A stretch of DNA of 44,789 nt from Actinomycetota bacterium. Lineage in GTDB: Bacteria; Actinomycetota; Humimicrobiia; JAHJRV01. The stretch covers positions 1-44,789 of the forward strand of contig JAHJRV010000066.1 in the NCBI GenBank assembly GCA_018830725.1, in the 5' to 3' direction. Each line of letters opens with the position of its first letter. Positions within the stretch are counted from its first letter, which is position 1. Of the stretch, positions 15,720 to 24,835 are shown piece after piece. The translations under genes were made by a program, and so were the position numbers. The notes beneath the pieces were generated by a model, which was not told the DNA's origin, ran no database searches, and was given only the letters and a program-made list of their open reading frames with translations.

Positions 15720-15748
15720 AGTATAAAATATTAATTTAATAATATCAA
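15720..15748 (-). promoter_or_regulatory. Candidate sigma-70 type promoter for the pilin leader
   Basis: On the minus strand TTGATA (15743-15748) is followed after 17 bases by TATACT (15720-15725). Transcription would enter the gene-proximal riboswitch about 255 bases downstream and then the pilin genes. Confidence 0.45.
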
Positions 15749-15850
15749 ATTCTCAAATTGGATTATTTTATTTAATTTGAATTTATAAAACAAAGAACTT
15801 TTTCTTATAGAGGCTAAAGAGTCAGTATTATCAATAAAAATTGATTAGAG

Positions 15851-15885
15851 AATAAAAAAGCCATTTAGTTTAGAGGCTAAATGGC
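15851..15885 (-). terminator. Intrinsic terminator of the distal c-di-GMP-II riboswitch
   Basis: On the minus strand GCCATTTAG (complement of 15877-15885) and CTAAATGGC (complement of 15860-15868) form a perfect 9-bp stem with an 8-base loop, followed by TTTTTTATT. Part of its 5' arm and loop (15872-15879) is complementary to the first bases of the riboswitch. Confidence 0.85.
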
Positions 15886-15966
15886 AATTATTTAAAAATA
15901 GCCGGTTGCACTACTAGCTCTTCACACCCTAAGTGCCCAAATTACTGGATGTGATTCATAGCCTCT
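15872..15966 (-). ncRNA. c-di-GMP-II riboswitch, distal copy
   Basis: On the minus strand the core is CAGTAATTTGGGCACTTAGG followed by AGAGCTAGTAGTGCAACCGG, almost the textbook class II cyclic di-GMP aptamer. The closing helix is AGAGGCTA (complement of 15959-15966) with TAGCCTCT (complement of 15872-15879). The second strand overlaps the terminator hairpin, so a folded, ligand-bound aptamer should prevent termination. A promoter lies about 60 bases upstream. No intact gene lies between this terminator and the second riboswitch. Confidence 0.9.
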
Positions 15967-16026
15967 ATTTCTAATAAGTTATTTCTATTAATTTTTAAAA
16001 GAACAATTTAATTTAAAATTAGAGTT

Positions 16027-16054
16027 ATTATAACATATTTTTTCTAATTGTAAA
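16027..16054 (-). promoter_or_regulatory. Promoter of the distal riboswitch transcript
   Basis: On the minus strand TTTACA (16049-16054) and TATAAT (16027-16032) are spaced by 16 bases. The start would lie near 16020, about 50 bases before the distal aptamer. Confidence 0.6.
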
Positions 16055-16173
16055 GTATTTTTATAAAAATTTTTTAAATTTTTTATAAATTTTATCTATT
16101 TTATAAAAATTTCTAATATCTAAAGCCTTAATATTATATATTATTAATATTAAATCTTAATTTCAGATTTAAA

Positions 16174-17563
16174 GGGACTGTGTTATATTTTCTGTAAAAT
16201 TGATCTTTGAAAATTTGAATGGGTCATCAAAATCCTTCATAATGTTTAAAAAACATTTAAAAAGGAGGTAACCAGATGACCCAAGTAAATATTACTAAAT
16301 TAAAAGAAATTTATCAAGAAGCAGTAGAAAAAGATTCTGATTTTATGAAGAAACTTTCAAACTACATACTGCAGAAAGTAATGGAAATGGAAAGAGATGA
16401 ACAGATTGGTGTTAAAGAGTACATAAGAGATGAAAAACAAAGAAAAGGAAGTAGAAATGGATACAAAAAGAGAACTTTTAATACTAGATTAGGTAAGATG
16501 GAGTTATTAAAGCCCCAGATAAGGGAATTTCCCTTTAATACAAATGTGTTTGAATATTATCAGAGAAGTGAGAAGGCATTGATGTTAACAATTCAACAGA
16601 TGGTGATAGATGGAGTATCTACAAATAAGGTGAAAAAGATAATAGGCAAGCTATCATCTGATTTAAGTTTTTCTAAATCAACAGTTTCAAGACTAATGAA
16701 AGAGCTAGATCCTATGATAAAGTCCTGGCGTAATGAGAAATTAAGTAAAAATTATGCTTACATTATTCCAGATGCTTGTTACTTTTATGTAAGAGAAAAC
16801 AGTTCTGTTGTAAAAAGACCTCTATTAATTAGTGTGGCAGTAGATATGACCGGTTATAGGAAGATATTAGGAGTAGATATGAAAATTGATGAGAGTGAAG
16901 AGTCCTTAAAGAGAACATATATTAAGTCTTAAAGAAAGAGGACTAAAAACAGTAAATCTTACTACATCAGATAATAATAAGGGACTAGTTAAAGTACTTA
17001 CTGAAGAGTTTGCAGGAACTGCCCATCAAAGATGTATGGTTCATTTTGAGAGAAATTTATTATCTTATGTACCTGCAAAGGAAAGAAAGCTGTTGAGTAA
17101 ATACATAAAGGCAATATATAGTTGCCCTAATAAAGAGATGGCATTAAAGATAGCAAATTTAATATCAGATAAATACAGAAATATTTATCCTAAGCTATCA
17201 AAACTTTTAGATGAAAATGTAGAAGAAACATTAACATTTTACAGTTATCCAGAAAATCATCACAGAAAGATTAGAACTACTAATATAATAGAAGGAACTC
17301 TAAATTCTATGTTAAAGAGACGTTCTAGAGTTGTTGGCATATTTCCAAACAGAGAATCGTGTATTAGATATGCTTGCTCTCTACTTATGGAAATAGATGA
17401 GGAATGGCAAACTAATAGAAGATATATGAGAATGCTAAAAGAAGATGAAAATTTAGATGTTGATGAATATTTCATGAGAGAGATAAATGACATAAGAAAT
17501 GAAATAAAAAAAGAGAAGGAGTTGGTGACTCTTTGAATTTTACAGAAAAATTGGGATTGACTC
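16174..17563 (+). mobile_element. IS256-family insertion sequence, degenerate
   Basis: The transposase remnant at 16276-17536 is flanked by imperfect terminal inverted repeats. The left end is GGGACTGTGTTATATTTTCT and continues GTAAAATT (16174-16201). The right end, read inward, begins GAGTCAATCCCAA and ends TTTTCTGTAAAATT (17536-17563). The inner 14 bases agree exactly; the outer right half has drifted. The length is usual for the family. Flanks share an ATTTAAA run that might be a target duplication, but AT-richness weakens this. Confidence 0.7.
16276..17536 (+). pseudogene. IS256-family transposase, frameshifted
   Basis: The first frame (16276-16932, 218 codons) holds the N-terminal part, with NGYKKRTFNTRLGKMEL, and the first catalytic aspartate in IIPDACYFYVRE. 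It breaks after ESEESLKRTYIKS. The continuation starts in another frame with EHILSLKERGLKTVNL near 16911, has the second aspartate in TTSDNNKGL and the AHQRCMVHFERNLL segment, and the final glutamate in TTNIIEGTLNSMLKRR, ending at 17536. A one-base shift near 16900-16912 separates the halves. All three catalytic residues remain in the sequence, so the damage is recent or an assembly error. AAAGGAGGTAACC precedes the start. Confidence 0.85.
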
Positions 17564-17768
17564 AATTTAAAAAAATTTATATAATTTGTATAATTCATAA
17601 TTAATGAAGTTTTATAAATTTTTCTTTTTTAATTTTATAAATTTCCTGGATTTGCTAAAATTTAAGCAGCTGAATTTCTTTGCGGTTTTAAAAAGTAAAA
17701 TAAAATAAAATAAATAAAACATAAGTAGTGGAATTTGAATTTGCAAATTAATAATAAAACAAGTTTCA

Positions 17769-18683
17769 ATGAGTATTAGGTTTATTTCCTTAATAAAGAT
17801 TACAACACTTTTTTTGCTTTTAGTAATGCTGGCAGGGTGTGCTAGAAGAGAAGCTAGTGATGCCTTTATCCAGATTAAAGGCTCAGATACAGAGGTTAAT
17901 CTTGTTCAGAGGTTGGCAGAAGAATTTATGAAGGATCATCAAATTTATATTGCAATTACAGGAGGAGGGTCTGGAACAGGAATTGCTTCCCTAATTAACA
18001 AGCAAACAGATATAGCGAATTCCTCTCGTGCTATGAAGGATGAAGAGATAAAGTTGGCAAAAGATAATGGGGTTGATCCAGTAGCCATTGTTTTTGCCTT
18101 AGATGGATTGGCTCTGATTGTGCATGAAAGTCTTCCTGTAGAATCTTTAACACTTGATGAGATAAGTCAGATTTATAGGGGAGAAGTTACTAATTGGAAG
18201 GAAGTAGGTGGTCCTGATCTTGGAATTTCAATGTATGGTAGGCAAAGCAATTCAGGAACATATATCTATTTAAGGGATAATGTAATTAAGGGAGATTATT
18301 CTCCTAAGGTTAGAAGTATGAATGGAACTGCACAGATTGTAGAAGCAGTTAGAAAGGATAAGGCAGGAATTGGGTATGTGGGCATTGGTTATATAATAGA
18401 TGATAAAGGCAATACATTATCTGGAATAAAATCTTTAGAAATAGCAAAAGATATAAATTCTCCTTTTGTTTCTCCTTTAGATCCTGAGAATGTGAAATCT
18501 GGACTTTATCCTATTGTAAGACCCCTATATCAATATACAGATGGTAAACCCAAGGGCAACATACTAAATCTCATACTTTTTGAATTAAGTGATAGGGGAC
18601 AGGATTTAGTTATGAAGGAAGGTTACTATCCTGTAACATCTGAATATATGGAAATTAATGAAAGCTTAGGAATTTTCGAATAA
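17769..18683 (+). CDS. pstS: Phosphate ABC transporter substrate-binding lipoprotein PstS
   Basis: This 304-residue protein has a lipoprotein signal with LAGC (cysteine 24). A PBP-like fold follows, with IKGSDTEVNLVQRLAEEFM, GGGSGTGIASLINKQTDIANSSR and YGRQSNSGTY. These are the phosphate-binding loops of PstS. It delivers phosphate to the PstC-PstA channel. It is the first gene of the pst set, about 200 bases after the IS256 element, with a weak ribosome site. No clear Pho box was seen. A gap of 180 bases to pstC, holding an AT-only hairpin (18703-18721), may allow higher pstS expression. Confidence 0.92.
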   Translation: MSIRFISLIKITTLFLLLVMLAGCARREASDAFIQIKGSDTEVNLVQRLAEEFMKDHQIYIAITGGGSGTGIASLINKQTDIANSSRAMKDEEIKLAKDNGVDPVAIVFALDGLALIVHESLPVESLTLDEISQIYRGEVTNWKEVGGPDLGISMYGRQSNSGTYIYLRDNVIKGDYSPKVRSMNGTAQIVEAVRKDKAGIGYVGIGYIIDDKGNTLSGIKSLEIAKDINSPFVSPLDPENVKSGLYPIVRPLYQYTDGKPKGNILNLILFELSDRGQDLVMKEGYYPVTSEYMEINESLGIFE

Positions 18684-18864
18684 CTTAATTATTTTAAAAT
18701 ATAATTTTTTACTAAAAAATTTTTTATGTTCTTTTTTCAAACAGGACTGTAAAATTAGTTTGTTAATAGTATATATTGAATATGAAATTCAATTTATCTA
18801 CTTAATTTCGAAATAAAAATATTGAAATTAATTTAATACATGAAATTATATTTATTTGTATAAT

Positions 18865-19773
18865 ATGAAAAATAAAATTATAAAAGCAATGAACTTGAAA
18901 AGGATTAAAGAGAAAGCAATATATTATTTCTTTTTTCTAACAGGAATTTTAGCGGTTATTATTCTTTTAGGTATCTTTTTAATGCTTCTTTTAAATGGAT
19001 TACAAACATTCAGAGATGTTAGATTTTCTGATTTTTTCTTTGGAACTGTCTGGAACCCTTCTGCTTACGGAGAATCTTCTTATGGAATTCTCTCCATGAT
19101 TGTGAGCACTTTTATGGTTACTTTAGGTGCTATGATAATTGCAGTGCCACTTGGTATTGGTGCTGCTGCTTATATTGCTGAAATTGCAAGTCAAAGGACA
19201 AGGGACATTTTAAAGACAATTATGGGAATTTTAGCAGGGATTCCATCAGTTGTTATTGGTTTCATAGGAATTGTTTTAGTTGGACCTTTTATAGCCAGGG
19301 TTTTTGGATTGTCATCCGGTTTAAATGCTCTAAATGGTTCTATTCTTTTAGCAGTTATGTCCTTACCCACTATTATTAGCGTTTCAGAGGATGCAATAAG
19401 AGAAGTTCCAAAGGAATATAAGGAGGCGTCTTATGCACTTGGAGCAAATAGATGGATGACTTTAATTAAAGTTACGATTCCAGCTGCTTATTCAGGAATT
19501 ATAGTATCCATTATGTTAGGAATTGGTAGAGCAATTGGAGAAACTATGACAGTTTTAATGGCTACTGGAAATGCTTCAGCAATGCCACATAGTTTTTTTG
19601 ATTCTGTAAGAACAATAACAGCTACAATAGCTATTGAAATGGGGGAGGTTCCTTATGGTACAACCCATTATTATGCATTATTTGCTGTTGGTGCAACTCT
19701 TTTTCTAATAAGTTTAGGAGTTAATCTAATTGCAGAGATAGTGACTTCTAAATATCGAGGTGCTAAAGTATGA
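18865..19773 (+). CDS. pstC: Phosphate ABC transporter permease PstC
   Basis: This permease of about 302 residues has six membrane segments. The permease loop reads VPKEYKEASYALGANRWMTL (about 185-205), the ABC-ATPase contact with the EAA pattern. The segment IGRAIGETMTVLMATGN is characteristic of PstC. It forms the phosphate channel with PstA. The ATG at 18865 is chosen over an in-frame TTG at 18856; neither has a good ribosome site. Its stop overlaps the pstA start by four bases, so the two are translationally coupled. Confidence 0.92.
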   Translation: MKNKIIKAMNLKRIKEKAIYYFFFLTGILAVIILLGIFLMLLLNGLQTFRDVRFSDFFFGTVWNPSAYGESSYGILSMIVSTFMVTLGAMIIAVPLGIGAAAYIAEIASQRTRDILKTIMGILAGIPSVVIGFIGIVLVGPFIARVFGLSSGLNALNGSILLAVMSLPTIISVSEDAIREVPKEYKEASYALGANRWMTLIKVTIPAAYSGIIVSIMLGIGRAIGETMTVLMATGNASAMPHSFFDSVRTITATIAIEMGEVPYGTTHYYALFAVGATLFLISLGVNLIAEIVTSKYRGAKV

Positions 19774-20624
19774 AACTAAAGAGATTAAGAGGGATAATAG
19801 GATTTAGTTTACTCAGACTCTCTGCTCTTGTCGTTGTATTAATATTAAGTATTATTGTATTTGATATTGCCATAAAAGGATTTAGAGCTATTAGTTTGAC
19901 CTTCTTGTTTGATTTTCCTAAAGAAGGAATGACTAAAGGAGGAATATTTCCAGCAATTATTGGAACAATATTCGTAACAGTTATAACTACACTATTTTCA
20001 ATTCCACTTGGTATTTCAGCAGCAATATATTTGAGTGAATATGCAGTAGAGGGAAGACTTACTCGTCTTGTTAGTGCTGCAATTAGAAATTTAGCTGGTA
20101 TTCCTTCAATTGTTTACGGTTTATTTGGTGTAGTAATATTTGTGCAAGGATTAAATTTTGGGACATCAGTATTATCCTCAGGACTTACTTTAGGATTATT
20201 AACATTGCCTTGGATTATTGCTACTTCTGAAGAGGCTCTTAAAATTGTACCACAATCATATAGGGAAGGATCTTTAGCTTTAGGTGCGACAAAGTGGCAG
20301 ACTATTCGTTCAAATGTTTTACCATATGCATTTCCTGGGATATTGACAGGCAGTATCTTAGGACTTTCAAGAGCAATAGGGGAGACCGCTCCAATTCTTT
20401 TTACTGGTGTTGCTTTCTTCCTGCCTTGGTTACCTAGTTCAGTTTTTGATCAGTTTATGGCTCTTCCTTATCATATATATATTTTATCCACACAGCATCA
20501 TGCTATTGAACAGGTTAGACCCTTGGCTTATGGCACAACTTTAGTATTAATAGCAATAGTATTTTTGTTAAACTTAGCCGCCATTATCATAAGATATCGA
20601 CTTGGAAGAAAATATAAAATATAA
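19770..20624 (+). CDS. pstA: Phosphate ABC transporter permease PstA
   Basis: This 284-residue permease has six hydrophobic helices and the conserved VPQSYREGSLALGATKWQTI loop near residue 160. The segment LSRAIGETAPILFTG follows, typical of PstA. It pairs with PstC and is energised by PstB. The start ATG overlaps the pstC stop (ATGA). Some 235 noncoding bases with a palindromic repeat separate it from pstB. Confidence 0.92.
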   Translation: MKLKRLRGIIGFSLLRLSALVVVLILSIIVFDIAIKGFRAISLTFLFDFPKEGMTKGGIFPAIIGTIFVTVITTLFSIPLGISAAIYLSEYAVEGRLTRLVSAAIRNLAGIPSIVYGLFGVVIFVQGLNFGTSVLSSGLTLGLLTLPWIIATSEEALKIVPQSYREGSLALGATKWQTIRSNVLPYAFPGILTGSILGLSRAIGETAPILFTGVAFFLPWLPSSVFDQFMALPYHIYILSTQHHAIEQVRPLAYGTTLVLIAIVFLLNLAAIIIRYRLGRKYKI

Positions 20625-20698
20625 CTTAATTTTAATATAGGATAACTCTAAAACTAAGGCTTTGAGTTAAAATAAAACTTAGGAAAAATCTGAATTTT

Positions 20699-20740
20699 GT
20701 CATTCTGAGGAGTGAAGCGACGAAGAATCTCTCTCAGAGG
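20699..20740. repeat. REP-like element
   Basis: The stretch TGTCATTCTGAGGAGTGAAG followed by CGACGAAGAATCTCTCTCAG belongs to the same repeat family as 13131-13235, here as a single arm. The rest of the 20625-20861 gap holds nothing I recognise. Confidence 0.6.
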
Positions 20741-20861
20741 TAAATATAGAAATAACTTATTTAGAGTTTTATAAATAAGAATATGCAAAAGATAATACTG
20801 CATAGAGTAAAAGTATATAAAAGTATAAAAAAATTGTAGTTTTATGGAGGTTTTAAACTAT

Positions 20862-21614
20862 ATGGATAAGATTGTGATGAAGGACTTGAGTTTATTCTAT
20901 GGTGAGAATAAGGTCATTGATAAGATAAATCTGTATATTCCAGAAAATAAGATTACTGCAATCATTGGTCCATCAGGTTGTGGAAAGACCAGTTTATTAA
21001 GATCTATAAACAGACTAAACGATCTTATCCCAAATGCAAGAGTCAAAGGACAAATACTTTTTAATGAAAAAGATATAAATGCAGATGATGCTGATGTTGT
21101 AGCGATTAGAAGAAAAATAGGGATGATTTTCCAGAAACCAAATCCTTTCCCAAAATCAATATTTGAAAATGTTGCTTTTGGACTTAAAATTGATGGTATC
21201 AAAAACAAAAGAGAGATTACTGAGATAGTGGAAAAAAGTCTGAGAGACAGTGGTCTTTGGGGGGAGGTTAAATTTCAACTTAATAGTTCTGCTTTGGAAC
21301 TTTCTGGAGGGCAACAACAGAGATTATGCATTGCCAGAACTCTTGCTATTCAACCGGAAGTTATTTTAATGGATGAACCCTGTTCTGCTTTAGATCCCAC
21401 AAGTATGTTAAAGATAGAAGAATTAATGAAGGAACTAAAAGAGCAATATACTATTATATTAGTTACTCATAATATGCAACAAGCATCAAGAGTTTCAGAT
21501 TTTACTGGATTTCTATATATGGGTAAAATTATTGAGTTTGGAGATACAAATCAAATATTTACTAGACCCAAAGAGAAACTTACAGATGATTATATTAGTG
21601 GTCGTTTTGCATAA
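20862..21614 (+). CDS. pstB: Phosphate ABC transporter ATPase PstB
   Basis: This ATPase of about 250 residues has Walker [12 protein letters not shown], the signature [15 protein letters not shown] and Walker [16 protein letters not shown]. The segment [18 protein letters not shown] is diagnostic for PstB. It powers phosphate import through PstCA. An ATG at 20844 would cover the GGAGG at 20846-20850, so the ATG at 20862 is the likelier start. phoU follows 18 bases later. Confidence 0.93.
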   Translation: MDKIVMKDLSLFYGENKVIDKINLYIPENKITAIIGPSGCGKTSLLRSINRLNDLIPNARVKGQILFNEKDINADDADVVAIRRKIGMIFQKPNPFPKSIFENVAFGLKIDGIKNKREITEIVEKSLRDSGLWGEVKFQLNSSALELSGGQQQRLCIARTLAIQPEVILMDEPCSALDPTSMLKIEELMKELKEQYTIILVTHNMQQASRVSDFTGFLYMGKIIEFGDTNQIFTRPKEKLTDDYISGRFA

Positions 21615-21632
21615 AACAAGGAGGCAATAACT

Positions 21633-22298
21633 ATGGTAAGAGAGGTTTTTCAAGAAAAATTAAAAGAACTTGAAAAGGAAATTATTGAAATGGGAGAGAT
21701 GGTAATTACTGCTATAAACCGTTCTATTGAAGCACTAAAGTCTCGTGATCTGGACAAAGCTAAAAATATAATAAACGATGATCTTCTCATAAATAAGAGA
21801 AGATGGGATATTGAAGAAAAGTGCATCAATCTAATATCCACTCAACAACCTGTAGCTACTGACTTAAGGACATTAATCACAATTTTAAATATCATTACGG
21901 AATTAGAACGTATGGGTGATCATGCTGAAGGAATTGCAAGAGTTGTTATTATGTATGGTGATAAACCATTGATAAAACCTTTAATTGATATTCCGAGAAT
22001 GGCTGAAAAAGTTAATAGTATGATTAAAAGAAGTCTTGAAGCATTAATAAAAAGAGATGAAAATACTGCAAGAGAGATATGTAGTGAAGATGATATAATT
22101 GATAATCTTCATGAACAGGTTTATCGTGAACTTATAACCTTTATGCTTGAAGATCCAAAAAAAATCACTGGTTCTACATATCTAATATGGGTTTCTCGTC
22201 ATTTGGAAAGAATTGCTGACCGTGTTACTAATATTTGTGAGCGCATAATTTATCTTGTCACAGGTGTTATGGAAGAAATAGAAGTCTCAAGATATTAG
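21633..22298 (+). CDS. phoU: Phosphate signalling protein PhoU
   Basis: This 221-residue protein consists of two PhoU three-helix repeats (about 8-95 and 115-205). Each has the metal-site helix: ITELERMGDHAEGIARVV in the first and VSRHLERIADRVTNICERI in the second. PhoU links the Pst transporter to the PhoR-PhoB response and limits phosphate uptake. AAGGAGG stands 10 bases before the ATG. It ends the pst set. About 175 bases of noncoding sequence follow, with a weak inverted repeat AATATAAC/GTTATATT at 22313-22351. Confidence 0.93.
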   Translation: MVREVFQEKLKELEKEIIEMGEMVITAINRSIEALKSRDLDKAKNIINDDLLINKRRWDIEEKCINLISTQQPVATDLRTLITILNIITELERMGDHAEGIARVVIMYGDKPLIKPLIDIPRMAEKVNSMIKRSLEALIKRDENTAREICSEDDIIDNLHEQVYRELITFMLEDPKKITGSTYLIWVSRHLERIADRVTNICERIIYLVTGVMEEIEVSRY

Positions 22299-22471
22299 GG
22301 ATAAGGTCTTGCAATATAACATTTCTTTGAATCAATTTTAAGAGTTATATTAGAATGTCAAGTTTTGTAATATTACATTCCTTTATTAATAAATAATTGT
22401 AAGATTTTTTACAATATGCCTTTTCTTTAAACAAATTAGTTGCATCTTCTATTGACTTTCTGATAAGGTGA

Positions 22472-22655
22472 GCAGAGTAACCCAACTCCTCACTTGCCTT
22501 TTAATCTAAATAATATCTTAATTATTTCTTCATAATTTCTAAACATTCTTTTGGTATCCTTTTATCAGTCCAATTTGACTGATAAAAAGAGAACAGTGAA
22601 AAAGGAGGCATTTATGTCCACAAAACTAAAAATTCTTATAGGATTACTTGTTTTA
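22472..22655 (+). repeat. Leader duplication, copy 1 (copy 2 at 29977-30165, inverted)
   Basis: From GCAGAGTAACCC to GGATTACTTG this segment repeats, in opposite orientation, the promoter and first codons of the gene at 29630-30016. Long shared runs include CACTTGCCTTTTAATCTAAA, the following TAATATCTTAATTATTTCTT, and AAAGGAGGCATTTATGTC. Between them only a 25-base stretch differs strongly; there this copy has a perfect hairpin TTTTATCAGTC/GACTGATAAAA (22560-22587). Confidence 0.8.
22524..22560 (+). promoter_or_regulatory. Direct-repeat box and -10 for an OmpR-family regulator
   Basis: ATTTCTTCATA (22524-22534) and ATTTCTAAACA (22535-22545) are direct repeats with an 11-base period. TATCCT (22555-22560) follows nine bases later as a -10. 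The same arrangement recurs at 30075-30111 on the other strand. Spacing and placement in the -35 region fit activation by an OmpR-type response regulator. Confidence 0.55.
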
Positions 22656-22697
22656 CATAGAGAGTCTAACTCATTAACAATACACGTAAAATATTAA
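22614..22697 (+). pseudogene. Truncated 5' copy of the small membrane protein gene at 29630-30016
   Basis: Behind AAAGGAGG, an ATG opens a 27-codon frame, MSTKLKILIGLLVLHRESNS and seven more residues. Its first 14 residues match MSTKRKILIGLLII of the intact gene. After that the similarity ends and a stop follows. It is transcribed ahead of the efflux genes, so it may serve only as a translated leader. Confidence 0.6.
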
Positions 22698-22723
22698 AAT
22701 TATTAAATATATAAGGAGAAGAA

Positions 22724-23989
22724 ATGATCACAAAAACGGATATCAGAACATTGAGTAGATTAAATATTAAAAATAATAAATTAAATAAGAAAACTAAATT
22801 AAAAGTGCTTACAATACTTATCATAGCCTTTTTTGTGAGCATTGTAACAAATATAAGCTGTGCGCCACTTTTTGGAACAAAAGTCAGTGAAGAGGAAACT
22901 GCAATAGTAGAAGTGGGAGATTTAGGAGAAACAATATCAATAATAGGAGAAGTTGTTCCTAAAAATGAAATGGATGTTAGTTTTAAAACTACTGGGACAG
23001 TTGAAGATGTTAATGTAAAAGAAGGTGATGTTGTAAGAAAGGGAGATATTATAGCTACTCTTAAAAATGAAGATTTAGAAATAGCCTTAGAAAATTATGA
23101 AAAGGACTTAAATAATGCAAAACAGAGAACTAATCAAGAGATAAAGGTAGCTCAAGATGCAGTAGATAATGCTGATAAGGCAAGTCATAACATCTGGATA
23201 TTAAATCAGAAGAAAAGTCAGCTATATGATCAGCAGAAACCACCTGCAGGTGCAACTGGTGAAGAAAGAACTGCAGATAAATACCAGGATTCTGTAAACA
23301 AGCAATCAGATAAGATTAGCCTGGAAAAGGCTCATGATACATACTGGAATTCAGTCAATAATCTAAATACTATAAAAATAAATTCAGAAGTAGAGATAGA
23401 AAATCTAAAAAGAACAGTATCAGAAGCAAAAAGAGAGTTAGAGGATTTAATCTTAACATCTCCTATAGATGGAACGATAACCTATTTAGAAGTAAAGGTT
23501 GGACAAGAAATAGAGGCTCAAACAACAACTCAAGTAACAATTACAGATTTATCAAAAATTCATATAGAGGCAGATGTTGACGAGATTGATATTGGGAAGT
23601 TAAAAGAGGGGCAGGAAGTAACAGTAGTGCTTGATACATATCCCGATGAAGAACTAACTGGAAATATTTACTATATATCACAGGTAGGTGATGAATCAAC
23701 AGGAGCTGTAACATATGAGGTTAGATTTAATATTAAAGATAACAAAGGACTTAAAATCAGGGCACTAATGAGCGCAACAATAGATATAGAGATTGAGGGA
23801 AGAAAGAATGTTTTAATTTTACCAAATAATACAATAACAGAAAGAGACAATAAAAAATTCGTTACATTAGTAATTAAAGAAGAAAAGAGAGAAGTAGAGA
23901 TTGAAACAGGATATTCTGATGAAGTAAATACAGAAATACTCTCAGGTCTAAAAGAAGGTGATAAAGTATTAATTCAAATAGCTGAATAA
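22724..23989 (+). CDS. Periplasmic adaptor of a MacAB-like efflux system (HlyD family)
   Basis: This 421-residue protein has an N-terminal membrane or lipoprotein signal (hydrophobic at 27-46, ending NISC). A barrel-sandwich domain begins at VSFKTTGTVEDVNVKEGDVV. A long alpha hairpin (about 115-240) follows, then LTSPIDGTITYLEVKVGQEI and a beta-barrel with IHIEADVDEIDIGKLKEGQEV. Such adaptors connect a MacB-type ABC exporter to the cell exterior or an outer-membrane channel. No TolC-like gene is near. AAGGAGAAG precedes the ATG. The ATPase gene begins 21 bases after its stop. Confidence 0.85.
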   Translation: MITKTDIRTLSRLNIKNNKLNKKTKLKVLTILIIAFFVSIVTNISCAPLFGTKVSEEETAIVEVGDLGETISIIGEVVPKNEMDVSFKTTGTVEDVNVKEGDVVRKGDIIATLKNEDLEIALENYEKDLNNAKQRTNQEIKVAQDAVDNADKASHNIWILNQKKSQLYDQQKPPAGATGEERTADKYQDSVNKQSDKISLEKAHDTYWNSVNNLNTIKINSEVEIENLKRTVSEAKRELEDLILTSPIDGTITYLEVKVGQEIEAQTTTQVTITDLSKIHIEADVDEIDIGKLKEGQEVTVVLDTYPDEELTGNIYYISQVGDESTGAVTYEVRFNIKDNKGLKIRALMSATIDIEIEGRKNVLILPNNTITERDNKKFVTLVIKEEKREVEIETGYSDEVNTEILSGLKEGDKVLIQIAE

Positions 23990-24010
23990 ATAAAGAAGTT
24001 TAAAGGCTTT

Positions 24011-24763
24011 ATGAAGAGAAAAGATATGATCATTAATAAAGTAATCTCTAAGAATAACTTAAAAAAAGAAAGTAACTACATTGTTGAACTTGAAAATGTA
24101 TCTGAAGAATTCAAGATGGGCAGTAGTGTAATAAAAGCCTTAGATAATATAAATTTAAAGATAAAAAGAGGTGAATTTCTATCGGTAATTGGAACATCTG
24201 GTTCTGGAAAATCAACATTATTAAACCTAATTGGTGGATTATTGAAACCAACAATTGGAAAGATTATAGTAGATGAGATTGATATCTCAACCTATTCTGA
24301 TAATGAGATGGCTAATTACAGGAAGAATATGGTTGGATTTGTCTTTCAATCATTTAATCTTATTCCTACATTAACAGCTCTTGAGAATGTTGAATACCCA
24401 ATGATATTTAGTGGTATTTCAAGGATAGAAAGGTTGAAAAGGTCTGAAGAAGTTCTTGAAAAATTAGGTTTAGGTGATAGATTAAAACATAATCCAACAG
24501 AGCTATCAGGCGGAGAGCAACAAAGGGTATCTATAGCAAGAGCAATTATAAATGAACCTGAGATAATTTTAGCTGATGAGCCAACTGGAAACTTAGATTC
24601 AAAAACAGGGAAAGGGATAATGGATGTATTAAAAACTATCAATGAGGAGATGAAAAGAACCTTAATAGTAGTAACACATGATATTTATATATCATATTAT
24701 TCAGACAGAAGAGTTTATCTAAGTGATGGAAAAATAGTAAAAATAGAAGAAGGAAAGGTTTAA
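24011..24763 (+). CDS. MacB-type ABC transporter ATPase
   Basis: This 250-residue ATPase belongs to the LolD/MacB group. Walker A is GTSGSGKSTLLNLIGG, the Q-loop region is GFVFQSFNLIPTLTALENVE, the signature is LSGGEQQRVSIARAI, and Walker B is IILADEPTGNLDS. It would energise the FtsX-like permease encoded next. The set exports lipids, peptides or drugs in other bacteria; the substrate here cannot be told. An alternative ATG a few codons in (24029) would shorten it slightly. Confidence 0.9.
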   Translation: MKRKDMIINKVISKNNLKKESNYIVELENVSEEFKMGSSVIKALDNINLKIKRGEFLSVIGTSGSGKSTLLNLIGGLLKPTIGKIIVDEIDISTYSDNEMANYRKNMVGFVFQSFNLIPTLTALENVEYPMIFSGISRIERLKRSEEVLEKLGLGDRLKHNPTELSGGEQQRVSIARAIINEPEIILADEPTGNLDSKTGKGIMDVLKTINEEMKRTLIVVTHDIYISYYSDRRVYLSDGKIVKIEEGKV

Positions 24764-24835
24764 ACAGATAAGCAATTAAAATAAAAATTTTTAATTTCAT
24801 TAAAAGAAATAAAAATATAAATAATTAAAAGAGAC

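Noticed and set aside
16166-17571. Target-site duplication ATTTAAA around the IS256 element
   Set aside because: Both flanks are nearly pure A and T, so a 7-base agreement is weak, and the right end is degenerate.
17564-17768. Pho box upstream of pstS
   Set aside because: No pair of CTGTCAT-like repeats with 11-base period was visible; the region is low-complexity A/T sequence.
18703-18721. AATTTTTT/AAAAAATT hairpin after pstS as a terminator
   Set aside because: An A/T-only stem is too weak to call; it may only reflect base composition.
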